From assembly GCA_910588865.1 (NCBI GenBank), contig CAJUSJ010000057.1, positions 1 through 26,087 on the forward strand: a stretch of DNA of 26,087 nt, read 5' to 3'. The DNA is from an uncultured Lachnospiraceae bacterium. GTDB lineage: Bacteria > Bacillota > Clostridia > Lachnospirales > Lachnospiraceae. Positions 6,573-13,585 of this stretch are shown here, piece after piece. How positions within the stretch are numbered: the stretch's first letter is position 1; each line of letters starts with the position of its first letter. Under the pieces are notes generated by a model. It was given only the letters and a program-made list of their open reading frames with translations. It made no database searches and was not told where the DNA came from. A program made the translations under genes and the position numbers.

Positions 6573-7790
6573 TTAAAATCCAAAGGAGGTCTCCATGTCC
6601 ATAATATTGCCGCATTTTCGATACCTCTGTATCAGGGTCTGCAGCTTTTCCGTGGGAGACAGGGTCCGCTCGATGGACACATCGTGGTTTAAGGAATTGA
6701 TGATGGCGGCCAGAAAACGGCTCATATCCGCCTCTGCGTACCAGGGCCTGGTGAGAAGCTCCTTGGGGCGGTAAGTCAGGTTGGTGGTGATGACCCGGTC
6801 GATATAGCCTTTTTCATAAAATTCGTCAAATTTTTCCAGACCGCTGGTAAACAGGCCAAAGGTGCAGCACACGATCACCTTGCTGGCCTTCCGGTCTTTC
6901 AGTTCCCTGGCAGTATCCAGCATGCTTTCTCCGGAGGAGATCATGTCGTCAATGATCAGAACCGTCTTTCCTTCCACCGAGGAGCCTAAAAATTCATGAG
7001 CCACGATTGGGTTGCGGCCATCCACGATCTCCGCGTAATTCCGGCGTTTGTAGAACATGCCCATGTCAACGCTCAAGTTGTTGGCCAGGTACACGGCCCG
7101 ATCCATCGCGCCCTCGTCGGGGCTGATGATCATCAAGTGGTCCTTGTCGATAACCAGGCCGGACTCATGCTGTAAAAGGGTTTTCACGAACTGGTAGGTG
7201 GGCATGAAGTTGTCAAAACACTTGAGGGGGATGGCGTTCTGCACCCTGGGGTCGTGGGCGTCAAAGGTGATGATGTTTTTCACCCCCATGTCCACCAGTT
7301 CCTCCAATGCCATGGCGCAGTCCAAAGACTCTCTGGAGCTCCGTTTGTGCTGCCGGCTTTCATATAAGAAGGGCATGATCACCGTAAGGCGGTGGCAGGT
7401 GGCGGCGGTAGCGCCGATCAGTCTTTTGAGATCCTGAAAATGGTCGTCCGGCGACATGTGGTTCACATTGCCGAATATCCGGTAGGACAGACTGTGATTG
7501 GTCACATCAGCCATGGCGAAGATATCCGTTCCCCGGACAGATTCTGACAATACGGCTTTGCCCTCCCCGGAACCAAACCGGGGGCACTTAAAGTCCAGAA
7601 GGTAGGAATCTACATGATAGCCCCGGAAATTAAGGTCTTCCTTTCTCTTAAGCATCTCTTCCATGTCATGTCTGCGGAAAGATACAATGTGGTCGTTTAC
7701 CAGTGAAGCCAATTCTCTGCATCCTTCCAGGGCCGCCAGTTTTAACGGCGCGACGGGAAGGCAATCCTTAAACACATAATTATTTGCCAT
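6573..7790 (-). CDS. prs: Ribose-phosphate pyrophosphokinase, long form
   Basis: The enzyme makes PRPP from ribose 5-phosphate and ATP for nucleotide, histidine and tryptophan synthesis. Visible motifs are TFDAHDP (residues 175-181, catalytic His), SPDEGAMDRA (223-232) and the PRPP-binding loop LIIDDMISSGES (278-289). From the ATG at 7788-7790 the protein is 405 residues, clearly longer than the ~315 of the standard enzyme. It diverges at the N-terminus, where the usual opening motif is not apparent. This long variant occurs in clostridia, sometimes beside a standard Prs. GGAGG lies 8 bp upstream of the chosen start; the longer frame to 7874 would overlap the promoter. Confidence 0.9.
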   Translation of the reverse strand: MANNYVFKDCLPVAPLKLAALEGCRELASLVNDHIVSFRRHDMEEMLKRKEDLNFRGYHVDSYLLDFKCPRFGSGEGKAVLSESVRGTDIFAMADVTNHSLSYRIFGNVNHMSPDDHFQDLKRLIGATAATCHRLTVIMPFLYESRQHKRSSRESLDCAMALEELVDMGVKNIITFDAHDPRVQNAIPLKCFDNFMPTYQFVKTLLQHESGLVIDKDHLMIISPDEGAMDRAVYLANNLSVDMGMFYKRRNYAEIVDGRNPIVAHEFLGSSVEGKTVLIIDDMISSGESMLDTARELKDRKASKVIVCCTFGLFTSGLEKFDEFYEKGYIDRVITTNLTYRPKELLTRPWYAEADMSRFLAAIINSLNHDVSIERTLSPTEKLQTLIQRYRKCGNIMDMETSFGF

Positions 7791-7841
7791 GACAATGTCC
7801 TCCAAGTAAGTGTGAGAAGTAATGGTTGGTTGTCTAATAAT

Positions 7842-7871
7842 TATATACCATTTTTTCACAAAAATAGTCAA
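7842..7871 (-). promoter_or_regulatory. Sigma-A promoter for prs
   Basis: On the - strand, TTGACT (7866-7871) and TATATA (7842-7847) are 18 bp apart. The spacer is A/T-rich. This gives prs a 5' untranslated region of about 45 nt. Confidence 0.7.
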
Positions 7872-7911
7872 CAATTATTGGAAAAGAATTACAAAAAGTA
7901 CAATTTTAGTT

Positions 7912-7964
7912 ACGGTTCACTCCATGACGGATCACCCCGCTGATCCGTCATGGGCCAATACCGT
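7912..7964. promoter_or_regulatory. Perfect 13-bp inverted repeat in the prs/DUF512 divergent region
   Basis: Positions 7922-7934 and 7941-7953 are perfectly complementary, with a 6-nt CCCCGC spacer. ACGGT (7912-7916) and ACCGT (7960-7964) extend the symmetry outward with internal loops. No T tract follows, and both neighbouring genes point away, so it is not a conventional terminator. It could be an operator, a DNA cruciform or a small transposed palindrome. Nothing else is visible between 7875 and 8023. Confidence 0.5.
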
Positions 7965-8023
7965 TATGGAGCAAAGCATCTGCCCCCCGCAATAAACCGG
8001 GTCAGAGAGCAACAATAAATTCA

Positions 8024-8056
8024 TTGACTTTCACAGAGGGATTCAGTATACTGAAT
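8024..8056 (+). promoter_or_regulatory. Sigma-A promoter with palindromic -10 region
   Basis: TTGACT (8024-8029) and TATACT (8047-8052) are separated by 17 bp, a strong match. The -10 box lies in a perfect 16-bp palindrome, ATTCAGTATACTGAAT (8041-8056), the kind of site a dimeric repressor would occupy. Transcription should start near 8059, leaving a leader of about 160 nt before the DUF512 gene. Confidence 0.7.
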
Positions 8057-8058
8057 AA

Positions 8059-8218
8059 AAAGCTCTGTTTCAAAAAGGGGCAGAACATAATGGAAAACGC
8101 CGCTTGTAAGAGTGATCCTGCAGGCGGCGTGTTTGCTGTAAAGGTCTGGCGGACTTTCACCCGGAGCGGTTTGGCCGGGCCCGGAAGGTCCGCGCGGAGG
8201 AAAGGGCGGTTGAGAACC
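8059..8218 (+). promoter_or_regulatory. Long structured 5' leader of the DUF512 gene
   Basis: The leader is about 160 nt and GC-rich in its 3' half. It contains a hairpin formed by ACGCCGC and GCGGCGT (about 8097-8131), and further complementary GC blocks before the start codon. The reading frame of the downstream gene stays open through it, but no family member is expected to have that N-terminus, and the promoter lies inside the open frame. No known riboswitch was recognised. Confidence 0.4.
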
Positions 8219-9568
8219 ATGAACAAGGGACATGTCATAAAATCCGTGGATCCGGGCTCCATCGCGGAGCAGTTGGAGCTGGCCCCGGGGGACCGGCTTA
8301 TGACCATAGACGGCCATGAGCTGGAGGATATTTTCGACTATGAGTATTATATAGGAAACGAGTCCATCACCGCGGTGGTGATGAAGGCCAACGGGGAGGA
8401 GTGGGAGCTGGAGATCGAGAATGATTATGAGGATCTGGGCCTTACCTTTGAAAACGGTCTTATGAGCCAATACCGCTCCTGCAGGAACAAATGTATTTTC
8501 TGTTTTATTGACCAGATGCCAAAGGGGATGCGCCAGACTCTGTATTTTAAAGATGATGATTCCAGGCTGTCTTTTCTTCAGGGCAATTACATCACCCTGA
8601 CCAACATGTCGGACAAGGATATTGACCGGATCATCAAGTTTAAGCTGTCCCCCATCAACATCTCGGTGCACACCACAAACCCGGAGCTGCGGCGCAGGAT
8701 GCTGGGCAACCGGTTTGCCGGGGAGGCGTTAAAGAAGATTGACCGGCTGTATGAGGCCCAAACTCCCATGAACGGGCAGATCGTCATGTGTAAGGGATTT
8801 AACGACAAGGAGGAGTTGGAGCGCACCATAGAGGATCTGTCCGCCTACATTCCCTTCATGGAAAGCGTGTCCGTGGTTCCTGTGGGGCTGTCGAGGTTCA
8901 GGGAGGGATTGGAGCCTTTAGAGCCAGTGGGGAGGGAGGATGCCATTGAGGCCATTGAGATCGTGGAGCGGTGGCAAGAGAAGCTGTACCGGGAGCATGG
9001 GACCCATTTTATCCACGCCAGCGACGAGTTTTATATCCTGGCAGGGAGGCAGCTGCCGGAGGCGGACAGGTACGACGGTTATATCCAGCTGGAAAACGGC
9101 GTGGGCATGGTAAGGCTTCTTTTGGATGAGGTGGATGAAGCTCTGGGAAAGCTTGAGGGAGACAGCCGGAAGGCGGAGATTTCCATGGCCACAGGTGTTC
9201 TGGCCGCCGCTTATATAGAAACCTGCTTAGAGAAGATACGCCTTAAGTTTCCTGGCATCCAGGTTCATCTGTACCAGATCGTCAACGAGTTTTTCGGGGA
9301 GCAGATCACCGTGGCGGGGCTGATCACCGGAAGGGACTTGATCCGGCAGCTTAAGGGGAAGCCTCTGGGAGAGAGACTGCTCCTTCCGTCCTGTATGTTC
9401 CGCAGCGGGGAGGAGGTGTTTCTTGACGATGTGACCAGGGAAGAGGTAAAAAGTGCTTTACAAGTGCGGGTGGATATTGTAAAATCAAGCGGACAAGATT
9501 TTGTGGACGCGGTATTGTGCCCTCAGAAGGAAGAGACGGTCTTCTATGAGGGGTATGAGTTGAGATAA
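8219..9568 (+). CDS. PDZ / radical SAM / DUF512 protein (TIGR03279-like)
   Basis: This is a predicted iron-sulfur enzyme of unknown reaction. The N-terminus (about residues 1-65) is a PDZ-like domain (VDPGSIAEQLELAPGDRL). The cluster-binding motif C-x3-C-x2-C follows at Cys88, Cys92 and Cys95 (CRNKCIFC). A radical SAM-like barrel precedes the C-terminal DUF512 domain, with the sequence LPSCMFRSGEEVFLDD. From the ATG at 8219 the length is 449 residues. A TTG at 8210 with GGAGG 9 bp upstream is an alternative start adding three residues. The gene is commonly found next to der in clostridia, which hints at a link to ribosome or tRNA maturation (inference). Confidence 0.88.
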   Translation: MNKGHVIKSVDPGSIAEQLELAPGDRLMTIDGHELEDIFDYEYYIGNESITAVVMKANGEEWELEIENDYEDLGLTFENGLMSQYRSCRNKCIFCFIDQMPKGMRQTLYFKDDDSRLSFLQGNYITLTNMSDKDIDRIIKFKLSPINISVHTTNPELRRRMLGNRFAGEALKKIDRLYEAQTPMNGQIVMCKGFNDKEELERTIEDLSAYIPFMESVSVVPVGLSRFREGLEPLEPVGREDAIEAIEIVERWQEKLYREHGTHFIHASDEFYILAGRQLPEADRYDGYIQLENGVGMVRLLLDEVDEALGKLEGDSRKAEISMATGVLAAAYIETCLEKIRLKFPGIQVHLYQIVNEFFGEQITVAGLITGRDLIRQLKGKPLGERLLLPSCMFRSGEEVFLDDVTREEVKSALQVRVDIVKSSGQDFVDAVLCPQKEETVFYEGYELR

Positions 9569-9581
9569 GGAGACTTAAAGA

Positions 9582-10913
9582 ATGAGCAAACCAATCGTAG
9601 CCATTGTGGGCCGCCCCAATGTGGGCAAGTCCACATTGTTTAACGCGATCGCCGGGGATACCATTTCCATCGTAAAGGATACCCCCGGGGTTACCAGAGA
9701 CAGGATCTACGCGGAGTGCAGCTGGCTTGACATGAATTTTACCCTGATCGATACCGGCGGCATTGAGCCGGACACCAAGGATATCATTCTGTCCCAGATG
9801 AGGGAACAGGCGGAGATCGCCATCGCCACGGCTGATGTGATCATCTTTATCGTGGATGTACACCAGGGGCTGGTGGACTCGGATTTTCGGGTGGCTGACA
9901 TGCTGAGGAGATCCAAAAAGCCCATTGTCCTTGTGGTCAACAAGGTGGATAGTTTTAAGAAATACGGCAATGATATCTTTGAGTTTTACAATCTGGGCAT
10001 CGGGGAGCCTATGGGGGTATCCGCTGCCTCCAGGCTTGGGATCGGGGACATGCTGGACGCCGTCACTGCCCATTTTGGCGCGGAGCACCTTGTGGAGGCT
10101 GAGGATGAGCGGCCCAGGATCGCCATTGTGGGAAAGCCTAATGTGGGGAAATCCTCCATCATCAACAAGCTGACAGGGGAGAACCGGGTGATCGTGTCCG
10201 ACATCGCGGGCACCACCAGGGACGCGGTGGATACCCAGGTAGTCCACAATGGCACAGAGTACGTGTTCATCGACACCGCGGGGCTTCGCAGGAAGAACAA
10301 GATCAAGGAGGAGTTGGAGCGCTACAGCATCATCCGGGCGGTGACGGCTGTGGAGCGGGCCGACGTGGTGGTGGTGGTCATCGACGCGGTTGAGGGCGTG
10401 ACAGAGCAGGATGCCAAGATCGCGGGCATTGCCCACGAGAGAGGAAAGGGCGTCATCGTGGCTGTGAACAAGTGGGATGCGGTTGAGAAAAACGACAAGA
10501 CCATCTACGAGTACACCAAAAAGATCCAGAACACCCTGTCGTTCATGCCCTACGCGGAGATCCTGTTTATCTCCGCGGTAACGGGGCAGAGGCTGGGAAA
10601 GCTGTTTGACCTGATCGATATGGTGCGGCAGAATCAGAATCTGCGGATCTCCACCGGAGTGCTCAACGAGATCATGAGCGAGGCCGTGGCTCTTCAGCAG
10701 CCGCCGTCAGACAAGGGAAAGCGGTTGAGGCTTTACTATATCACCCAGGTGGCGGTAAAGCCCCCCACCTTTGTGGTGTTTGTCAACGACAGGGAGTTGA
10801 TGCATTTTTCATATACCCGTTATCTGGAGAACAAGATCCGGGAGGCTTTCGGATTCAAGGGGACAGCTCTTAAGTTCTTGATCAGAGAACGTTCAGGAAA
10901 GGAAGGAAAATGA
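9582..10913 (+). CDS. der: Ribosome-associated GTPase Der (EngA)
   Basis: Der has two tandem GTPase domains and a C-terminal KH-like domain and is needed for 50S assembly. The first domain shows GRPNVGKS (residues 10-17), DTGG and NKVD. The second shows GKPNVGKS (near residue 184), DTAG and NKWD. The product is 443 residues, typical of Firmicutes (about 436). The ribosome binding site AAGGAG is followed by the ATG at 9582. The stop codon overlaps the plsY start (ATGA), so the two are translationally coupled. Confidence 0.98.
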   Translation: MSKPIVAIVGRPNVGKSTLFNAIAGDTISIVKDTPGVTRDRIYAECSWLDMNFTLIDTGGIEPDTKDIILSQMREQAEIAIATADVIIFIVDVHQGLVDSDFRVADMLRRSKKPIVLVVNKVDSFKKYGNDIFEFYNLGIGEPMGVSAASRLGIGDMLDAVTAHFGAEHLVEAEDERPRIAIVGKPNVGKSSIINKLTGENRVIVSDIAGTTRDAVDTQVVHNGTEYVFIDTAGLRRKNKIKEELERYSIIRAVTAVERADVVVVVIDAVEGVTEQDAKIAGIAHERGKGVIVAVNKWDAVEKNDKTIYEYTKKIQNTLSFMPYAEILFISAVTGQRLGKLFDLIDMVRQNQNLRISTGVLNEIMSEAVALQQPPSDKGKRLRLYYITQVAVKPPTFVVFVNDRELMHFSYTRYLENKIREAFGFKGTALKFLIRERSGKEGK

Positions 10914-11548
10914 TGGAGCGGATCATATGTTTGGTCATGGGATATTGTTTCGGATTGTTCCAGACAGGCTACCTCTACAGCAAGAAGCACAACGTGGATA
11001 TCAAAAAGGAAGGCAGCGGCAACTCCGGAAGCACCAATGTGCTCCGCGTTATGGGGGTGAAGGCGGGATTGATCGTGTTTTTGGGTGATGCGGGAAAGAC
11101 CATCCTGGCCTGCCTGGCTGTCAGGCTCCTGTTTGGAGGGCAGCCGGACATGGTGAATCTCTATGTCCTCTACGGGGCCCTGGGGGCCATCCTGGGGCAT
11201 AATTATCCCTTTTATATGCAGTTTAACGGAGGCAAGGGCATTGCCTGCACCGCGGGGCTTCTGGCTTCCATAGACTGGAGGCTGATGCTCATCTGCCTTT
11301 TGGTGTTCGCGGTTATCGTGGCAATTACCCGCTATGTATCCCTGGGCTCTTTGGTGGTGGTCAGCATTTTTGTGGCCTGGATGGTGGTGTTCGGACAGAT
11401 GGGAGAGTACGGCGTCAGGCAGGGGGCGCGCCTGGAGTTTTACGGCGTGGCCGCGGTCATCGCGGCGCTGGCTTTTGTGCGGCACAGGGCTAACTTAAAC
11501 CGCCTTCTCCGCGGAACGGAGAACAAGATCGGTGTAAAGAAGAAGTAG
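10910..11548 (+). CDS. plsY: Acyl phosphate:glycerol-3-phosphate acyltransferase PlsY
   Basis: PlsY is an integral membrane enzyme that acylates glycerol 3-phosphate from acyl phosphate, the first step of phospholipid synthesis. Three conserved motifs are visible: GSGNSGSTNVLRVMG (about residues 35-49), GHNYPFYMQFNGGKG and a less conserved C-terminal motif. The hydrophobic segments fit a multi-pass protein of 212 residues. The ATG at 10910 overlaps the der stop; a second ATG at 10913 is an alternative. The next gene, gpsA, supplies its substrate. Confidence 0.96.
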   Translation: MMERIICLVMGYCFGLFQTGYLYSKKHNVDIKKEGSGNSGSTNVLRVMGVKAGLIVFLGDAGKTILACLAVRLLFGGQPDMVNLYVLYGALGAILGHNYPFYMQFNGGKGIACTAGLLASIDWRLMLICLLVFAVIVAITRYVSLGSLVVVSIFVAWMVVFGQMGEYGVRQGARLEFYGVAAVIAALAFVRHRANLNRLLRGTENKIGVKKK

Positions 11549-11560
11549 TTTGGAGGTTTT

Positions 11561-12574
11561 ATGGAAGAGATCGGAATCATAGGAGCGGGAACCTGGGGCA
11601 CAGCCCTTGGGCTTCTGCTCCATAATAATGGACACAAGGTCGCGGTGTGGTCCGCTTTTGAGGAAGAGGCGGCAAAGCTAAGAGATACAAGGGAACACCC
11701 TCATCTTTCCGGGGTATCCCTGCCTGAGGATATGATTTTCACGGCTTCCATGGAGGAGGCCATGGCGGGGAAAGGGCTTCTGGTGCTGTCCGTGCCATCC
11801 ATCTATGTGAGAAGCACAGCAAAGCGCATGGCACCTTATCTGGCCCAGGGGCAGTTGGTAGTCAATGTGGCAAAGGGGATCGAGGAGTCCACCTTGCTGA
11901 CCTTGTCCCAGGTCATCGAGGAGGAGCTTCCCGGGGCCCGGGTCGCGGTTTTGTCGGGGCCCAGCCACGCGGAGGAGGTAAGCAGGGGCATCCCTACCAC
12001 CTGCGTGGCGGGAGCCGCGGCGGAGAAGGAAGCCAGGAAAGTCCAGAGCGTTTTCATGAGTCCCGCCTTTCGGGTCTACACAAGCCCTGATGTGCTTGGG
12101 ATTGAGCTGGGAGGCTCTTTAAAAAATGTCATCGCCTTAGCCGCGGGCATTGCCGACGGCCTGGGATACGGGGACAACACCAAGGCCGCCCTGATCACAA
12201 GAGGTATCCATGAGATCTGCCGCCTGGGGATGAAGATGGGCGGGGCTTTTGAGACCTTCAGCGGCCTGTCCGGAATGGGAGACCTGATCGTGACCTGCGC
12301 CAGCGTCCACAGCCGAAACCGGAGAGCGGGGATCCTGATAGGGAAAGGATACTCGGTCAAGGAGGCCATGGATGAGGTGAACATGGTGGTGGAGGGCGTC
12401 CATTCGGCCAGGGCCGCCTGGAAGCTGGCGGAGAAATACCAGGTGGAGATGCCCATTGTGGAGCAGGTGAATCAGGTCCTGTTTGCCCAAAAATCACCGA
12501 AGGAGGCTGTCAGGGAACTGATGACCCGGGATAAAACCAGTGAGATGGGAACCCTCTCCTGGAAAGAACCGTGA
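11561..12574 (+). CDS. gpsA: Glycerol-3-phosphate dehydrogenase [NAD(P)+]
   Basis: GpsA reduces dihydroxyacetone phosphate to glycerol 3-phosphate for phospholipid synthesis, directly feeding PlsY. The NAD-binding GAGTWGTA (residues 8-15) opens the protein. The substrate domain carries the highly conserved LKNVIALAAGIADGLGYGDN and the GLSGMGDLIVTC stretch. The length of 337 residues is normal. The ribosome binding site GGAGG lies close to the ATG. In Bacillus and other clostridia gpsA lies close to spoIVA; here spoIVA is over 7 kb away. Confidence 0.98.
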   Translation: MEEIGIIGAGTWGTALGLLLHNNGHKVAVWSAFEEEAAKLRDTREHPHLSGVSLPEDMIFTASMEEAMAGKGLLVLSVPSIYVRSTAKRMAPYLAQGQLVVNVAKGIEESTLLTLSQVIEEELPGARVAVLSGPSHAEEVSRGIPTTCVAGAAAEKEARKVQSVFMSPAFRVYTSPDVLGIELGGSLKNVIALAAGIADGLGYGDNTKAALITRGIHEICRLGMKMGGAFETFSGLSGMGDLIVTCASVHSRNRRAGILIGKGYSVKEAMDEVNMVVEGVHSARAAWKLAEKYQVEMPIVEQVNQVLFAQKSPKEAVRELMTRDKTSEMGTLSWKEP

Positions 12575-12587
12575 CAGGAACTTTGCT

Positions 12588-13478
12588 TTAGAATCTCTGT
12601 TTTAAATAGCGGCGGAAATGTTCCGCCGCCCCGTTTTTCCCCCTCCCTCTGTCAGAGATGATCTCTATGGCCCGGGGAGGGGCGGCCAGGCCAAAGTCCA
12701 GGGCCACCAGCTGCTTTTGATCAAGAAAGGGTCTGGCCAGAGCTTCCGGCACAAATCCGATCCCCAGATTGTCCCGGATGAGGGGGAGCATCAGGTCTGA
12801 GGTGGCCACCTCCATATCAAGCTCTATGTCTGCCCCCAGGCAGGCAAAAAAATTTTTATAGAATTCATAGGTTGCGGTTCCCTTTCCCAAACCGATCCAG
12901 GGAAAGTCCTTCAGCCCGTCTAAATCAATCTTTTCTTTGCCCACATGGGCGTATTGGGGTCCTCCCACAAGAATTTCCTGAAATGTCATGAGTTTTTCCC
13001 GATGAAATGGTTTTTCCACATCAAAAGGAGTCGTGATGACCGCGAAATCCAGCCGGCCTCCTGTCAGGTATTTCAGGATTTCCAGGTTGGTGTGGTTGTG
13101 GATCTTAACGCGGACCCGGGGATATTGCTCCCTGAAGTCCGCCATGGCGTCCAGGAGGCACAGATGAAGGGCGGTTTCCGTGGCCCCGATCTCCACGGTC
13201 CCCGCGCCGTCAAATTCCCGGGGGCCGATTTCCTGCTGGGCCTTTAGAAGGTGGTTATAGGCAATCTCCACATGGTAGAACAGCCGCTGGCCGTCTTCCG
13301 TGAGACTGACCCCTCTGGCCTCCCGGATAAAGAGCCGGCAGCTTAACCGCGATTCCAATAGCTTCATGGTCCGGGTGACATTTGGCTGATTGCTTCCCAG
13401 GGCCGCGGCGGCTTTGGTGATGTTTCCGTATTTGGCTACATAGTAGAAGATCTTGTAGTACTCAAAATTGATATCCAT
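12588..13478 (-). CDS. LysR family transcriptional regulator
   Basis: The N-terminal winged helix-turn-helix (about residues 1-60, with FYYVAKYGNITKAAAALGSN and a recognition helix NQPNVTRTMKLLES) is followed by a periplasmic-binding-protein-like effector domain (GTVEIGATETALHLCLLDAM, LDFAVITTP). From the ATG at 13478 the protein is 296 residues, normal for LysR. A TTG seven codons upstream (13499) is an alternative, and GGAGAG lies between the two. It is transcribed divergently from the MATE exporter and probably controls it (inference). The effector is unknown. Confidence 0.92.
   Translation of the reverse strand: MDINFEYYKIFYYVAKYGNITKAAAALGSNQPNVTRTMKLLESRLSCRLFIREARGVSLTEDGQRLFYHVEIAYNHLLKAQQEIGPREFDGAGTVEIGATETALHLCLLDAMADFREQYPRVRVKIHNHTNLEILKYLTGGRLDFAVITTPFDVEKPFHREKLMTFQEILVGGPQYAHVGKEKIDLDGLKDFPWIGLGKGTATYEFYKNFFACLGADIELDMEVATSDLMLPLIRDNLGIGFVPEALARPFLDQKQLVALDFGLAAPPRAIEIISDRGRGKNGAAEHFRRYLKQRF
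12609..12638 (+). terminator. Rho-independent terminator of the der-plsY-gpsA operon, inside the lysR 3' end
   Basis: A 9-bp stem, GCGGCGGAA (12609-12617) with TTCCGCCGC (12621-12629), and a 3-nt loop are followed by CCCGTTTTT. It lies 35 bp after the gpsA stop but inside the coding end of the convergent lysR. The two functions therefore share the same bases. Confidence 0.72.
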
Positions 13479-13506
13479 ATCTTTTTTGTATCTCTCCAAT
13501 GTAATC

Positions 13507-13544
13507 TATGTATTTTTCATATTTGTCAGCAGGTATTATAATAC
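13507..13544 (+). promoter_or_regulatory. MATE gene promoter with overlapping palindromes
   Basis: TTTTCA (13514-13519) and TATAAT (13537-13542) are 17 bp apart. The -10 box lies in a perfect 12-bp palindrome, GTATTATAATAC (13533-13544). The -35 region overlaps the dyad TATG-N7-CATA (13507-13521). Either could be the binding site of the adjacent LysR regulator. Confidence 0.5.
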
Positions 13545-13585
13545 ATTTCCAGAAAGAAGTAAATTCAGAAAGGATGGAAAATCTT

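Noticed and set aside
9351..10436. A 361-codon open frame on the - strand opposite der
   Set aside because: It is the shadow of a GC-rich coding gene. It overlaps the certain der gene, has no promoter or ribosome binding site, and reads as low-complexity sequence.
13507..13521. A classical LysR T-N11-A box in the LysR-MATE gap
   Set aside because: The dyad TATG-N7-CATA has the wrong internal spacing for T-N11-A. It is reported only as a possible operator.
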